Assembly (NCBI GenBank): GCA_023212725.1
Contig: JALBYF010000036.1
Coordinates: forward strand, 62,001 to 126,000
DNA length: 64,000 nt
Origin: Tranzscheliella williamsii
Lineage: Eukaryota; Basidiomycota; Ustilaginomycetes; Ustilaginales; Ustilaginaceae
Reading direction: 5' to 3'
Shown here: positions 1 through 10,576 of the stretch, one piece after another
Layout: each line of letters starts with the position of its first letter
Position numbering within the stretch: position 1 is the first letter of the stretch
Made by a program: the position numbers and the translations under genes
The notes under the pieces: generated by a model
Database searches by the model: none
What the model saw: only the letters and a program-made list of their open reading frames with translations
What the model was told of the DNA's origin: nothing

Positions 1-1
1 G

Positions 2-3000
2 CAGCAGCAACAGCAACAACAGCAGCAACAACAGCAGCAACAGCAGCAACAAACCTCACAACCGCCACCTCAACATGCGCAGCAACCGCAGCAACAACAG
101 TCGCAGCAGGCTTTGCAAGCTCAACAAGCTCAGCAGAACAATGCCCATATGCCCATGTCCGTGCCCGGCCAACAGGGCCCAATGAATGCACATATACAGC
201 GAGCACAAACTCCGCAGCAAACGCAGGGCATGCAGTTGAGTCCCCAGCAGCCTCAGCCGATGCCAGGCCAGACTGGCCCGCAAAGGCCACCCGCGAATCC
301 AACCGAACAGGGTACTGATATGCGAAATCAGCAAAACCCTCTGAATTTTCTACGGTTGCTGCATCAGCGGGTCACCGACATCGAGAGCAAGCTCGCCTCT
401 GATCTCAGTAACGAAGAGAGGCAGGTTGTGCAGCAACAACACTCCGAGGCAAAACGCCTGCAATCCGCTCTTCTGCAGCGCTTAAATGTTCAAAATGCCC
501 AGCAGTTTGCCATGCTTATGCAACAGGGTCAGCATGCCCAAGGCACTCCTACAGGCCAGCAGCAATCTAACGCCCAAGCAATGCAGCAAAACGCGCAGCC
601 AACACACCAACCCCAACAACTCCCGCAAAATGGCGTCATGAACGGCGGTATGATGACCCCCAGCGGAGCCCAAGCCTCACCAGCTATTCGCCCGCCCAAT
701 CGGACAGGTTCTGCTCGCCCACCTCAGGGGCAATTTGGGAGTCCTATGTTGGGTCAGTCTGGTCTGCAGACGCCAAACCCGCAGCAGCCCGTTCCGCCAC
801 AGCAATCTCCCCAGGTTCGCCCCTCGCCGCAGCTGGGCGCCATGAATCTCGGGGGTCAAACTGGCGGCATGACAAGCATTCAGGGTGTACCTTCTTTGAG
901 ACCTGAGCAGTTCATGAAGGCCCTTGTTGATCTGATGAAGAAGCGAGGCACACCGATCACTTCGTTACCCAAGGTTGGTGGTCGTGAGCTCGACCTGTAT
1001 CGCTTCTACCAGATTGTTCAAGCGCACGGTGGTAGCGAAGCTGCTCACCAAAAGGGTGCATGGCCCGCCATTGCCATGTCTCTTGAGCTTGCCCCGCTCG
1101 GCTCTCCACAGACCCAGGCGCTTGGTCAGGCTTTAGCCACTGAATACCGCAACTATCTGGCTCCTTTCGAGGAGACCTGGCAGAGGGCGATGCATCACCA
1201 ATACCAAATGTCGATGGCCGGAGCCGGCTTATCTCAAGATCAGAGCTCTATTCAGAATGCTGCCCAGCAAAATCCATTTCGTCCTCCTTCGACTCCGCAC
1301 ATGCAGGCCCTTCAGCAGTCGCAGTCTCAGCAGATCGGCCAGATACAACCTTCACAGATGAACATGTTGCCCCCCCATCAACCGAATCAAGGTCTGCAAC
1401 AACAGCAGGGCCTTCCGCAACCTCAGGCACAGCAAGCGCCGAGGCCGCCGCAGCCGTCGCTCGCTGGATTCAATCCTCCTCCCGCCCCCACTCTGGCACC
1501 GGAGCATCTTGCAAAGCTCGGCATGACACAGGAGCAATTCAGCAAGGCCTTCCTCAGCAACCAGCTCAACATGTTCCGGCACCAGCAGCTTCAGCAGCTA
1601 CAACGGCAGATGAACCAAGGTTTCCAGCAAAACCAAGCTGGGATGGGCAACGCTCAGATGGCGCCGCAAAACGGCTCGCAGTCCCAGGCTCCGCAAGTGC
1701 AGCCAATGCAGACCCAGCAAGGCAATATGCAACAGCCGGGCCAAGTCCAGCAAGGCCCGCAAAACCATTCGCAACAACCGCAACAACCGCAACCCGCAAT
1801 GAATTGGCAGAACCAAGCACGGCCAATGCCCCCACAGCCGCAACAGCAACAGATGCCGTTCGGACCGGGGTCGGTTTCTCAGCAGTCACCCAATCTGCAC
1901 GGTGCGCAGCAGAAACAAGGATATGGACAGGCTCCAGGTCCTGCTTTGTCACTTCAGCAACAGCAGCAGCAACGGCAGCAACAGCAGCAGCAGCAGCAAA
2001 GCCTTCAGTCGCAATCACAGCAGTCAACGCAGCAGTCTCAGCAGAGTTCTATGCCACAAGGCCAAGGTGGACTGGTATCCTCAACTCAGTCCGTGCAGCC
2101 TGGGCAAAACCAAGGACGTCCGACCAACCTGCCACAAGCGAGAGTCATTCCGGTGACGCCAGAACAGCTAGAACAGGCACGCGCTGCCATGCAGAAGATT
2201 GACCAAGAGCTCGCAACGCAACGTCCGAGGTTGCCCATCATCCAAAACATTGCGGACGACGAGCGTGACCAGATCTTGGATCAAGTACAGAAGCTAGCCC
2301 CTATACAGGCAACAGTGACTGCATTGTTGCCGACATTTTATGCAATGAATGGCAATCTAGAACCTGCCAAACGTCTCAAGATCATGGCGTTCATGTACAA
2401 GGATCAGTACGACCTGCTTCCGAAGAAGCAATGCATCCTTCGCTTGGCAGATCTTGACAAACTCAAAATGCAGATGAGCCGATGTATCAGCTTTGTCCGA
2501 TCAAGTAATCCGGAGCTGGCTCAGCGCATTGTCGCGTCACTCGGGGAACAGTCACGGGCGGCCCAACAATCAACGTCACAGGCCGCTGTTTCTTCTACAG
2601 GCGTTGCCCAGCCCTCTACCGGTTTGGCACCGTCCACGAATGAGCCTGATGCCGCCATCGCGTCTGCCGTCCAGGCATCAGCGACGAACGGATCGGATGG
2701 CACTTCTCTTCAAGCTGCCCAGTCTCAATCTGCCGACGGCTCCGCTCCCGGTGTGCCGAATGCCGACAATTCGTTCGATAGCAGTGCAGCGTTGCACGGT
2801 ATCAAGCGAGGACTCCGGCCAGAGAATTTAAAGTTGCCGCCGAACAAGCGCGCAAGAGGTTCGACAGGCACAGGTAAAGGTATGAGCCCTCAAGCTGGTG
2901 CTACTGAGTCTCCCAAAGTGGCTTTCTCGCCGGCACAAGCCGAAGATACACCTACACCTGCTGGATCTACACCAGCCGGAAAGACGGGCAAGAAGGGTGA

Positions 3001-4234
3001 GAAGGCGGCGAAATCGGTCAAGCAGCCGGCAGGAAAGAAAGGCAAAGGCGCGGTCAACACTCCGACCTCCTCGGCCGCGGAATCGGATAAGAAGTTCAAG
3101 ACGAGCGCCGACATCATGGCCGAAGTCAAACGCGAGATGGCAGAGGCAGAGCGAAAGCTTCGAGAAGGAGGTAGTGCTGGTGAAGCTGCGGTTTCCGCCT
3201 CTAATGCCGCTGTCAAAGGGGAGTCAGCAAACTCGAAAGCCGAGGAGGAAGCCGAAGAGCGCCGTAAAAAGGACCTCGATCTGGCTGGACGTGACCCAAC
3301 GGCATTTGTCGAGTCTGCCTGGCACGATTTACTTTCGTCTACCAAGCCGAATGGTCACGGAGCCAGCGGCGCCGGGGACGACTCGCTTCTGGGCGCTCCG
3401 AGCGCTGGGCCTTCTCTCAGCGAAGGTACAGACAGCAAGGCGCTGCAATCTCTTCTATCGCTCCTAGGACAAGACCCGCTGCCGTCCGATTCATTGGCGG
3501 CTGGTCTGGACGCTAAGGCGAAGAGTTCGGATGCCGCAGATGGGGTCGGGGTTGGCGGATCAGCGTTGCTAGACGCGTTGGGTTCAGTGCCTTCGGCCGA
3601 TGCCGATGCTGGACTGGACATTGATCTGTTCGACTTTATCGAAGCGTCGGCCGCGGGGCCTGATGCGTTGAACGATACAGACGCCGAGTTCAGTTCCATG
3701 TTTGGATCAGGACCTGCCGCTAATGCTTCGACTCAGGAGAGCGAGCCGCCAGTCGAGACTCCTGAGCTAGTAGCAAGTGCGCGATTACCAGGAGGCGGTT
3801 CGGGTTCGTCTACCTCGTCGAACTCAACATCAAATTCGCTGAGAGGCAAGCTGTCAGCATCTCTGGGAGGTACCGGGCTGGATTTTGGCTCTGCCGGACC
3901 GTCGAGCACGAGTCCGGCGGAACTGAGTAGCTGCGACGAAATTGATGTCGACAAGAGCCCTTTCCTTGACAAGATGAGACTGGATCGCATGGGCTTGACT
4001 AGCGCGCCTGCCACTTCGTCGTTCAAAGACACAAACGCACAAGCGGAGTCGGATCGTAGCGTCAAAGGTGCGGAGGAAAAGACAGCTAATCAGGTTGAGC
4101 TCGGATCTGGTCCACAAGACGTGATGGCTGGTTCAGGCGAGGACTGGTGGGACATGGACCATTTTTCTGGAGCCATGGGAATGGGCTTTGGCTCGGACGC
4201 CACTAATGATCAACCGTGGGCTGTTCTCAGCTGA
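2..4234 (+). CDS. ARID-domain SWI/SNF chromatin-remodelling subunit, SWI1-like (5' partial)
   Basis: The reading frame is open from base 2 to TGA at 4232-4234 (about 1410 residues), so the true start lies before the window. The protein opens with a pure glutamine run and is Gln/Pro/Met-rich up to about base 2150. An ARID/BRIGHT DNA-binding domain is encoded at roughly 895-1180 (RPEQFMKALVDLMKKRGTPI, then a GGRELDLYRFYQIV core). A conserved helical segment follows at about 2150-2540 (TPEQLEQARAAMQKIDQEL onward), and then a Ser/Ala/Lys-rich acidic tail. A polyQ protein of this size with one ARID is the architecture of fungal Swi1, a nuclear SWI/SNF subunit that helps recruit the remodeller. The assignment rests on ARID plus composition. 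Another ARID protein is possible, but a short RSC9-type protein is not. No intron is evident in the visible part. Confidence 0.75.
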   Translation, partial: QQQQQQQQQQQQQQQQQTSQPPPQHAQQPQQQQSQQALQAQQAQQNNAHMPMSVPGQQGPMNAHIQRAQTPQQTQGMQLSPQQPQPMPGQTGPQRPPANPTEQGTDMRNQQNPLNFLRLLHQRVTDIESKLASDLSNEERQVVQQQHSEAKRLQSALLQRLNVQNAQQFAMLMQQGQHAQGTPTGQQQSNAQAMQQNAQPTHQPQQLPQNGVMNGGMMTPSGAQASPAIRPPNRTGSARPPQGQFGSPMLGQSGLQTPNPQQPVPPQQSPQVRPSPQLGAMNLGGQTGGMTSIQGVPSLRPEQFMKALVDLMKKRGTPITSLPKVGGRELDLYRFYQIVQAHGGSEAAHQKGAWPAIAMSLELAPLGSPQTQALGQALATEYRNYLAPFEETWQRAMHHQYQMSMAGAGLSQDQSSIQNAAQQNPFRPPSTPHMQALQQSQSQQIGQIQPSQMNMLPPHQPNQGLQQQQGLPQPQAQQAPRPPQPSLAGFNPPPAPTLAPEHLAKLGMTQEQFSKAFLSNQLNMFRHQQLQQLQRQMNQGFQQNQAGMGNAQMAPQNGSQSQAPQVQPMQTQQGNMQQPGQVQQGPQNHSQQPQQPQPAMNWQNQARPMPPQPQQQQMPFGPGSVSQQSPNLHGAQQKQGYGQAPGPALSLQQQQQQRQQQQQQQQSLQSQSQQSTQQSQQSSMPQGQGGLVSSTQSVQPGQNQGRPTNLPQARVIPVTPEQLEQARAAMQKIDQELATQRPRLPIIQNIADDERDQILDQVQKLAPIQATVTALLPTFYAMNGNLEPAKRLKIMAFMYKDQYDLLPKKQCILRLADLDKLKMQMSRCISFVRSSNPELAQRIVASLGEQSRAAQQSTSQAAVSSTGVAQPSTGLAPSTNEPDAAIASAVQASATNGSDGTSLQAAQSQSADGSAPGVPNADNSFDSSAALHGIKRGLRPENLKLPPNKRARGSTGTGKGMSPQAGATESPKVAFSPAQAEDTPTPAGSTPAGKTGKKGEKAAKSVKQPAGKKGKGAVNTPTSSAAESDKKFKTSADIMAEVKREMAEAERKLREGGSAGEAAVSASNAAVKGESANSKAEEEAEERRKKDLDLAGRDPTAFVESAWHDLLSSTKPNGHGASGAGDDSLLGAPSAGPSLSEGTDSKALQSLLSLLGQDPLPSDSLAAGLDAKAKSSDAADGVGVGGSALLDALGSVPSADADAGLDIDLFDFIEASAAGPDALNDTDAEFSSMFGSGPAANASTQESEPPVETPELVASARLPGGGSGSSTSSNSTSNSLRGKLSASLGGTGLDFGSAGPSSTSPAELSSCDEIDVDKSPFLDKMRLDRMGLTSAPATSSFKDTNAQAESDRSVKGAEEKTANQVELGSGPQDVMAGSGEDWWDMDHFSGAMGMGFGSDATNDQPWAVLS

Positions 4235-5295
4235 AGATCTGCACTCTACATCGGTGCATTTGACGACATGGCGACGGATTCCAGCCCTCGACACTTGGAC
4301 TGCCCGGTTCGCTGCAACCCAAAAGGCTCAGTTACAGATCACCCTGAGGCATCTCTGCAAGCTGTTGCGACCTCACACGGCCTAGCGTTGATCGCATACC
4401 ATTGAAACCGGTCACCGCGCGGGGTGACAACTTACATGGGATATGCAACTGGCTTATGCTGGTGACCCACTTGGCTATTCGTGATTGTTCGAACGGCTTC
4501 AAGTTACCCTATTACCCCTATATCTTGCGCTATTTTCCTGTCTATTCCTAGGTCGCGGTCTCTTTCTCCGTGACAGTAACCAATGCTGTGTACTATCAAA
4601 GCAGAGCTTGCGCGGATGTGGTGCCTATGAGGAATTGATTGCCAGTGCAGAGGCTGTAGCGTGCCGTTAGCTGTCGTATACTTTTCCCTCCCTGGTGAAG
4701 TGAGTGAACGGCCCGACGTTTATGGTAGACGCGTCCGTCGCAGTACTCATGTACACAATAGACGCGTGCAAGTGAAGTACGGGTGAGTTATAACGCGAGC
4801 TACGTGATTCGTTGCCGGAAGTGGAGTCGAATTGAGTGGCCGTATTGAACATCTTGGGCTGCAAACGGATAGATGCATGTAAGTGACGCGCTTGCTTGGA
4901 TGCCGCATACAGTACCCGTAAGAGCACTGTAGTTCGGATTGCGACGTCGCGGTTCCGTTTCAGCCGCGCGGCCCGCTTACCTGAAGGCCTGCGTTCCACC
5001 GCCAAGACCAGAGCCGACGACATCCAAGCGGTCCGTAAAGTGTGAGTGGGCTCGGGCGGCTCTTTGCTGCTCTTCCCGGCGTTTCTTTTTTCTTTCATTT
5101 TCAAATGCGCTACCATCATACACAAGTCAAGCTCTGTCGCTCAAGCTCTGTCGCTCCAGTTGCGCCGTTCCACCACACAGTCCTTCCGCATACAAACAGC
5201 TGCTCTTCTACGTCCCTTTCCTGCCTGTCCAGCGCTCACCCCCTCCCCCCTCCTCCTCGATACTTGCCTTATCAGCTGACTGCTAGCATTCGGAA
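4235..5295. other. Intergenic region between SWI1-like and PhoD-like genes
   Basis: This 1.06-kb stretch has only short overlapping ORFs with no recognisable product. It should carry the 3' end of the upstream gene and the promoter of the downstream gene. Pyrimidine-rich tracts at about 5080-5100 and 5225-5262 sit shortly before the ATG at 5296, as is common in fungal leaders. A 14-base direct duplication (caagctctgtcgct) lies near 5127-5156. Confidence 0.6.
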
Positions 5296-7335
5296 ATGAC
5301 TACACTTAATGTCAGGACAGGGCCTATGCTCCGGTATGACTCTGTCGATGTCAATCAGTACATCTACCATGCCTATGCCATGATCGTCACCGAGGATAAG
5401 ACCAGTGACTACTCTGTCACACCTACGCTTCAGCTACGCTGGCAGGACGCTTCCTCTGTTCCGTCCGCCGCCGTCGATGGCTCCACCGTCGTGTCCGACC
5501 ACAACGCCCACAGGCAGTCCGAGGCGGTCAAGCTCTATCAGTACACTGGCCAACCGGGGTCCTACACTTTTTGGCGGTTCAAGATCGAAATCCCGATGGC
5601 CGACCATCCGCTGGCTGTCCACTATTCGATCGATGGCGAGGCCCATCCCGACTCTACCTCCGAGGCCATCAAAGGCCTCAAAGCCCATACCTTCTTTGTA
5701 CCCGCCAAAACCGAAAATTTCCGGTGGGCTGGCCACAGCTGTAACGGTTTCAGCTCCGGTGTAGACGAAAGCCAGTTTAACGGCCCCAACCCCCTCTGGG
5801 ATAACATGCTACAGTCTCACGCAAAAAAGCCCTTCCATGCCGTTATTGGTGGCGGCGACCAGATCTATTGCGATAAGCTCACCAAAGAACCCGAGTTGCA
5901 GGAATGGAACAACCAAGCCAAGCCCAAAAAGCGCATGGCCATGCCCCTTACTATGGACATCAAGACTGCCATCGACCGTTTCTTCTTCAACCACTACTGC
6001 AACTGGTTCGGAAGCGGTTCCTTCGCCAAAGCCATCGCCCAAATCCCCATGATCAACATGCTGGATGACCACGACCTCATTGACGGCTTTGGCAGCTATG
6101 ACGACGAGCTCATGATGGCTCCCGTTTTCAATTATGTAGGAACTCGAGGCTACTTCTTCTTCCTCCTCTTCCAGCTTTTTATCAACGACGATGTCGATGG
6201 AACCTCCGAGACCAACCATCCGCATTTAAGCATGCTTATTGGCTCGCAGGGAACCTATATCCCTTTCAAGAACCACAGCCTCCTCGCCTACCTCGGTCCC
6301 AAGCAGTGGATCCTCCTTGCCGATTGCCGTTCCGAGCGAAAGGTGGACCAAATCTGCACTCAGGCCACGTACAAGCGTCTATTCGATGCCGTTCGCAACC
6401 TGCCGGCCGGCGTCGAACATCTCATCTTTTTGCTAGGCGTTCCCCTCGCTTACCCGAGAATGGTCTTCCTCGAACGAACGCTCTCCAGCTCTCTCAACCC
6501 CTTGATCATGCTGGCCAAGGGTCTCTCGCCCGGTTTCACCAACAACTTCAACGGCCAGGTCGAGCTCCTCGACGATCTCGGAGATCACTGGTGCGCCGGC
6601 CCGCACAAGCATGAGAGAAATTGGCTTGTGGAACGAGTCCAGGAACTCGCGCTGGAAAAACAACTCCGTTTCTCCTATATCAGTGGCGACGTCCACGCTG
6701 CTGGTGTCGGTGTCTTCCATGGCTATCATCAGCACGACCCCAGCCTGGATCCCAAGTACGCTCTCGCTGTCATTACCTCGGCCATCGTCAACACGCCGCC
6801 TCCTCCGGCGGCAATCAATCTGCTCAACAAGCTTGCCCACAAGAAGCACCGCTCTCTCTTTTACTGCGGAACAAAGGAAACGATGGTCCCTCTCTTCGAG
6901 CATGATCTGGAAGACAAGAAGCAGAACGACAAGTAGTAAGTTTTCTGCACAGGAAGAGGAAGCGCGCGCCGCACAGCAGCACAACCTGAGAGCTGACATT
7001 GTGAATCTTTCTCTGTGCTCTTGCATCCAACAGCATCATGGGCGCGCGGAACTGGTGTGCCGTCGAGTACTACCCGGATTCGGGCGAGCTCGAATTCGAC
7101 ATCCGCGTCGAGAAGGTGCGTGGCGGTGGAGAAACCAAGTCGTATCCAGTCAAGGCGCCGCCTCCCCGCTGGGACATTGCCAAGGACCAGTAAGTGCCGT
7201 GTTGAGCCCGACCGAGATGGGATCTCCACTGACCTTGCCGCCCTGGCCGCGCCTGTCCACAGCCACCATCTGCTCCACTCGAAGCACTTTGACAAGTCCA
7301 TCGGCACGCTCAAGGGCGAGAACCGTCCGATCTAG
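5296..7335 (+). CDS. PhoD-like metallophosphatase domain protein (3 exons)
   Basis: I join exons 5296-6935, 7034-7189 and 7263-7335, giving 622 residues. Both introns have GTAAGT donors and AG acceptors (98 and 73 nt), and the frame is kept through all three exons to TAG at 7333-7335. Motifs fit the fungal PhoD-like/metallophosphatase group: GGGDQIYCD near residue 185, MLDDHDLIDGF near 255 and SGDVHAAG near 463. These are the expected Asp/His/Asn metal-binding blocks of a phosphodiesterase or phosphatase. There is no signal peptide at this ATG, so it is probably intracellular or peripheral. Exons 2 and 3 encode a conserved-looking tail ending KGENRPI. Reading only exon 1 would end at a TAG that spans the first exon-intron junction. 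The substrate cannot be told from sequence. Confidence 0.82.
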
Positions 7336-7552
7336 TGATCCGTGCTCACGAGCGCCTACTCTCCATCCTCTCCGCGCCCTGCCACTGGCCTGAAGATACC
7401 TGCCCTGCGTGGGCTGGACTATGCTGATACCCTTCCGTTACCCACTTCCACCTCCACCCACATGCCTACTACTGCTTCCCTGCGCTACTCGGACGGAACG
7501 AGTTAAAAAGTTTGTGGTGGACGGCGTGCCTACAGTGTGGCGGATGGGGGTG

Positions 7553-8887
7553 CTAGACGGGCAGCCGGGTGCGCTGGAGGTGTTCCTTGCGGTTTTCCTC
7601 GAGGGAGTAGGCGTCTGCGGCGTCTCTGGCGGCGTCGAGGGCGCGGTCGGTGGTTTGGGAGCGGAGGTGGGCAGCGGCGAGGTCGGCTTGGGCGGAGCGG
7701 AGTGCGGCGCGGGCGGAGCGGAGGGCCGTGTGGCGGGGGCCGTAGAACGCGGCGGCGTAGGTGCGGCGGGCGGTGTTGAGGGCTTGGAGTTCGGCGTCGG
7801 GTTCGCGGTGGGGGCGCGGCGGGGGGGGAGGGGCGGGGGAGAAGGGCGAGCGGCCGGGCGGTGACGATGCGGGGGGGCGCTCTTCCTCGCTAGGTGCACG
7901 GTATGTGGCGTTGTCGGGGTCGCGCCTGCGCGGTGTGGCGGTGGTGGGCGGGGCTGGGCGGAACGCGGTGGATGCTGGGCCTGGCCCGCGCCCCGCTGGC
8001 GGACGGCGCGGGTATGCGCCAGCCATCGCCGCGCGAGGCGCGGTAGGTGGTGTGGCGCTAAGTCCGTCCGCGCCTGCGCTCCTGCCGGGCGCGCTCGCCG
8101 CAGGCCCCCGCGGAGGCTCGCGCGCCGGCGGCACCGACACCGGCGAACTCGAGCGCTGCACATCCCCCCGCACCGCATCACGCCCTACCGGCGGCGGCGT
8201 CCACCCCCTGCCACCATCTGCCGCACGTGCGCCCGCTGCGCTGCGCCCCTTGTCCCAGTCCCACCCGTCAGCCGGCGAATCATTCGAAGCCCGACCCAGG
8301 GAAACCCGCCGTTCAGCACGCGTCTCTAGCCCGGGCGTGCGCGATCGCGGCCGGAAGCCCGCTGCCGGTCCATCCAAATGGCGGCTGCGCTCGCGATCGT
8401 ACACCTCGTCGGGGCCGTACCGGTCGTCCACGTCAGCGCGCCCATGCCGCTCGTCCATCTCTGGGCGCGCATGCCGCTCGTCCCTGTACGGGTCCCTGTC
8501 GCCGCCCCGAACAGCGATCCCGCGGTACCTGTCTTCCTGTTCGGACCGCCTGACGTAGCGCTCCATCTCCCGCCGCTCCCAGCTAAGCCGTTCCTGCTCC
8601 AGCTCATACGCCTCCGCATCATTGCGAGGGTGCGGTCGACGATCGTAACTCCACGGCCGCGGGCCTGGAACGGGTCGCGAGTCCCTCGGCGGCGGGTACC
8701 CACCAGCGTAGCCTCGTGACGAAGAAGGCGCCCCTCGGTCGCCGTAGTAGGGCTCCAGCTCTCGAGGGTCGCGCGCATCACGCGGGTCCCGGTACTCTCG
8801 AGCATCGTCCCTAAACCGCGCTGGCCACCGTCCGTCTTCTCGTGGAGGGCCTCCCCTGCCATGATAGCCTGCATATCTGTCATGCAT
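7553..8887 (-). CDS. Arg/Asp/Tyr-rich disordered protein with C-terminal coiled coil, unknown function
   Basis: This intronless frame of 444 residues begins at ATG 8887 (MHDRYAGYHGRGGPPRED). The N-terminal half is a dense series of RD, RE, DRY and PRD combinations like those in RNA-associated or splicing-related disordered proteins. The middle is Pro/Ala-rich. The last 80 residues (about LQALNTARRTYAAAF to EENRKEHLQR) are Ala/Arg/Glu-rich and probably helical. No catalytic domain is recognisable, so the family is unknown to me. It converges on the PhoD-like gene 217 bp away. A GTAAGC sequence just upstream of the ATG could be a splice donor, so an upstream exon cannot be excluded. Confidence 0.6.
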   Translation of the reverse strand: MHDRYAGYHGRGGPPREDGRWPARFRDDAREYRDPRDARDPRELEPYYGDRGAPSSSRGYAGGYPPPRDSRPVPGPRPWSYDRRPHPRNDAEAYELEQERLSWERREMERYVRRSEQEDRYRGIAVRGGDRDPYRDERHARPEMDERHGRADVDDRYGPDEVYDRERSRHLDGPAAGFRPRSRTPGLETRAERRVSLGRASNDSPADGWDWDKGRSAAGARAADGGRGWTPPPVGRDAVRGDVQRSSSPVSVPPAREPPRGPAASAPGRSAGADGLSATPPTAPRAAMAGAYPRRPPAGRGPGPASTAFRPAPPTTATPRRRDPDNATYRAPSEEERPPASSPPGRSPFSPAPPPPPRPHREPDAELQALNTARRTYAAAFYGPRHTALRSARAALRSAQADLAAAHLRSQTTDRALDAARDAADAYSLEENRKEHLQRTRLPV

Positions 8888-9349
8888 GGCTTACTTGATG
8901 GGGCTCAGCAAGATGGCTTCGGCCAAGTGTGTCGCTCCTGGAAATGAGGGATGTGGTAATAAGAGTGGGTGACCGAGAGGCTCTCATCGAATGAATCGCC
9001 CTTCATCTTGAACCCTAATCTAGATTCGGATTTCGGCGTTTCAGGCATACTTTTCTCTCGGCCGAACCTGCACGCCATCACCAAACGTCGCTGCTCGCCG
9101 CGAAACGAAATTTTGGCTATGATCCAAATGAAAGAGTTAGAGTTATTCCGGATACATGAAGCGAGATCAAGAGGGCAGTAGTCATGTCCACTGCGCTCAC
9201 ACTGGCCCTTGTGGCGCTCACACCGGTTCTGGTGGGAGGTACCTTCTTGATTGGAGGTTAAATAGCCGGCCTGTGAGACTTGGGTGCTGGAACCCCTCCT
9301 CGACCAGCCTATACGCTGTGTCAGTTTCAACACTTTGGGCATATCAACA
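8888..9349. promoter_or_regulatory. Divergent intergenic region before the secreted-protein cluster
   Basis: This 462-bp region separates the minus-strand Arg/Asp-rich gene from the plus-strand secreted protein gene and should hold both promoters. No operator or coding sequence can be assigned. The frame before ATG 9350 is open back to 9284, but the ATG at 9350 is preferred because it places a signal peptide at the N terminus. Confidence 0.45.
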
Positions 9350-10576
9350 ATGCACTCCTTTACTTGGTATATACTCGCTTCAATCTGTCTCTGGGCAATA
9401 GGCTCGGCTTTACCCCTGGGCTATAACTCGGTAGAGGCGGACTCCGCCGCAGATGGGTTTCAGTGGCTTTGGGACAATTCCGACGCTCGGAAGAACGAAG
9501 GGCTTCTCTCGGATGTAGTCTTTTCTTCAAGAGCTGGAACGCAGGCAACTCCCGTTGGTGCAAGTGGTGAGCCAGAGCCTAAAGTTTCTTCCGCCACGGA
9601 ACAGGACCTCCTTGACCACCTGATGCCAGTGGAGCAAGAACTTGGCGCTTCCACCGCCGCTCACGAGGCTCCGTGGATGCAGGCCAGCCAGCAATCTAGT
9701 CAGCTGCAACAGCACACGTCTCCTTTTCACGATCCAAGCAAGCTTGAAGAACGCTTCATGGCTACTGCTGCGCAACCACCGTGGGTTCCGCACGCTTCTG
9801 CCCAAGAACTGCCCTATGCCAGCCTGCAGATGTCCCCTGGGACGTCGCCTCATATTGCTGGCTCACTGGCCTCTTCTGCATGGCATCCTCAAGTACAGGA
9901 CCAGTACGAGCACGGGCACTACCAGCGGGGCCACTACGAGCGGGGCCACTACGAGCAGAGCCAGATGCACACATTGAGCTCTCGGCCGGGCAGTTCCAAT
10001 GACCACGGCGCGCTGGACCCGCGCTATGCAATGGACCTCAACCAGGTTAAGCCGGTGGAGACCTTCACCTTTCCATCCAAGGCATATAACGGGATATATA
10101 TCCCAGCTGACCGAATGGCGCAATTCCTTATCCACGACTTTCGCATCCCATCCAAGTCTCCAAAGCTACAGTACAACGGGCCGAAAGTTCAGGTTGGGTT
10201 TAGAGGGTGCTACCGGAGGGTATACCTCGCTCAGTCTGCTACGTTGGCCGAGAGCATGATAGCACAGGCACTAGAGGGAGAGACCCTGCCGCTCGCCCCT
10301 CTCATCGACGAGGAACATCTTCAACACTTTCGTCCCCTCTTTGCCGAAAATCTTGACGTCGCATATCTCATCTCAGACACTACAGCCCTCACTCGCATTT
10401 TCGGTCCGTTGATCGGGCACCGAAACAGGAGCATAATGGTGGATGGCACCATCACAATGATTAAAGAGATTCGGGAGGATAAGATGCTGAATAGAATCAG
10501 GTCGAACAAGAAGAGCTATACGCTGTACGGCATACTCCATCCGAAGGCGCTTAGTGACGAGTTCTGGCTCCTTTAG
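9350..10576 (+). CDS. Predicted secreted protein with GHY repeats, candidate effector (paralogue 1)
   Basis: This is a single exon of 408 residues. I chose ATG 9350 because it gives a clean signal peptide (MHSFTWYILASICLWAIGSA, cleavage near residue 20). The mature N-terminal two thirds are low-complexity Ser/Gln/Pro-rich. Near residues 185-205 there is a short tandem repeat of GHYER-type units. The C-terminal 170 residues look folded and contain FRPLFAENLDVAY and SYTLYGILHP, which align with blocks at the same place in the next gene. The mature protein has essentially one cysteine and no recognisable enzymatic domain. Secretion and absence of a known domain are what one expects of smut effectors, but that role is inferred. 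It is followed on the same strand by two more secreted proteins. Confidence 0.7.
   Translation: MHSFTWYILASICLWAIGSALPLGYNSVEADSAADGFQWLWDNSDARKNEGLLSDVVFSSRAGTQATPVGASGEPEPKVSSATEQDLLDHLMPVEQELGASTAAHEAPWMQASQQSSQLQQHTSPFHDPSKLEERFMATAAQPPWVPHASAQELPYASLQMSPGTSPHIAGSLASSAWHPQVQDQYEHGHYQRGHYERGHYEQSQMHTLSSRPGSSNDHGALDPRYAMDLNQVKPVETFTFPSKAYNGIYIPADRMAQFLIHDFRIPSKSPKLQYNGPKVQVGFRGCYRRVYLAQSATLAESMIAQALEGETLPLAPLIDEEHLQHFRPLFAENLDVAYLISDTTALTRIFGPLIGHRNRSIMVDGTITMIKEIREDKMLNRIRSNKKSYTLYGILHPKALSDEFWLL
9904..9966 (+). repeat. 15-bp in-frame tandem repeat in secreted protein
   Basis: About four copies of a 15-bp unit resembling tacgagcggggccac encode successive YEHGH, YQRGH, YERGH and YEQSQ segments. 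The length is a multiple of three, so copy-number change would keep the frame. Confidence 0.8.
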
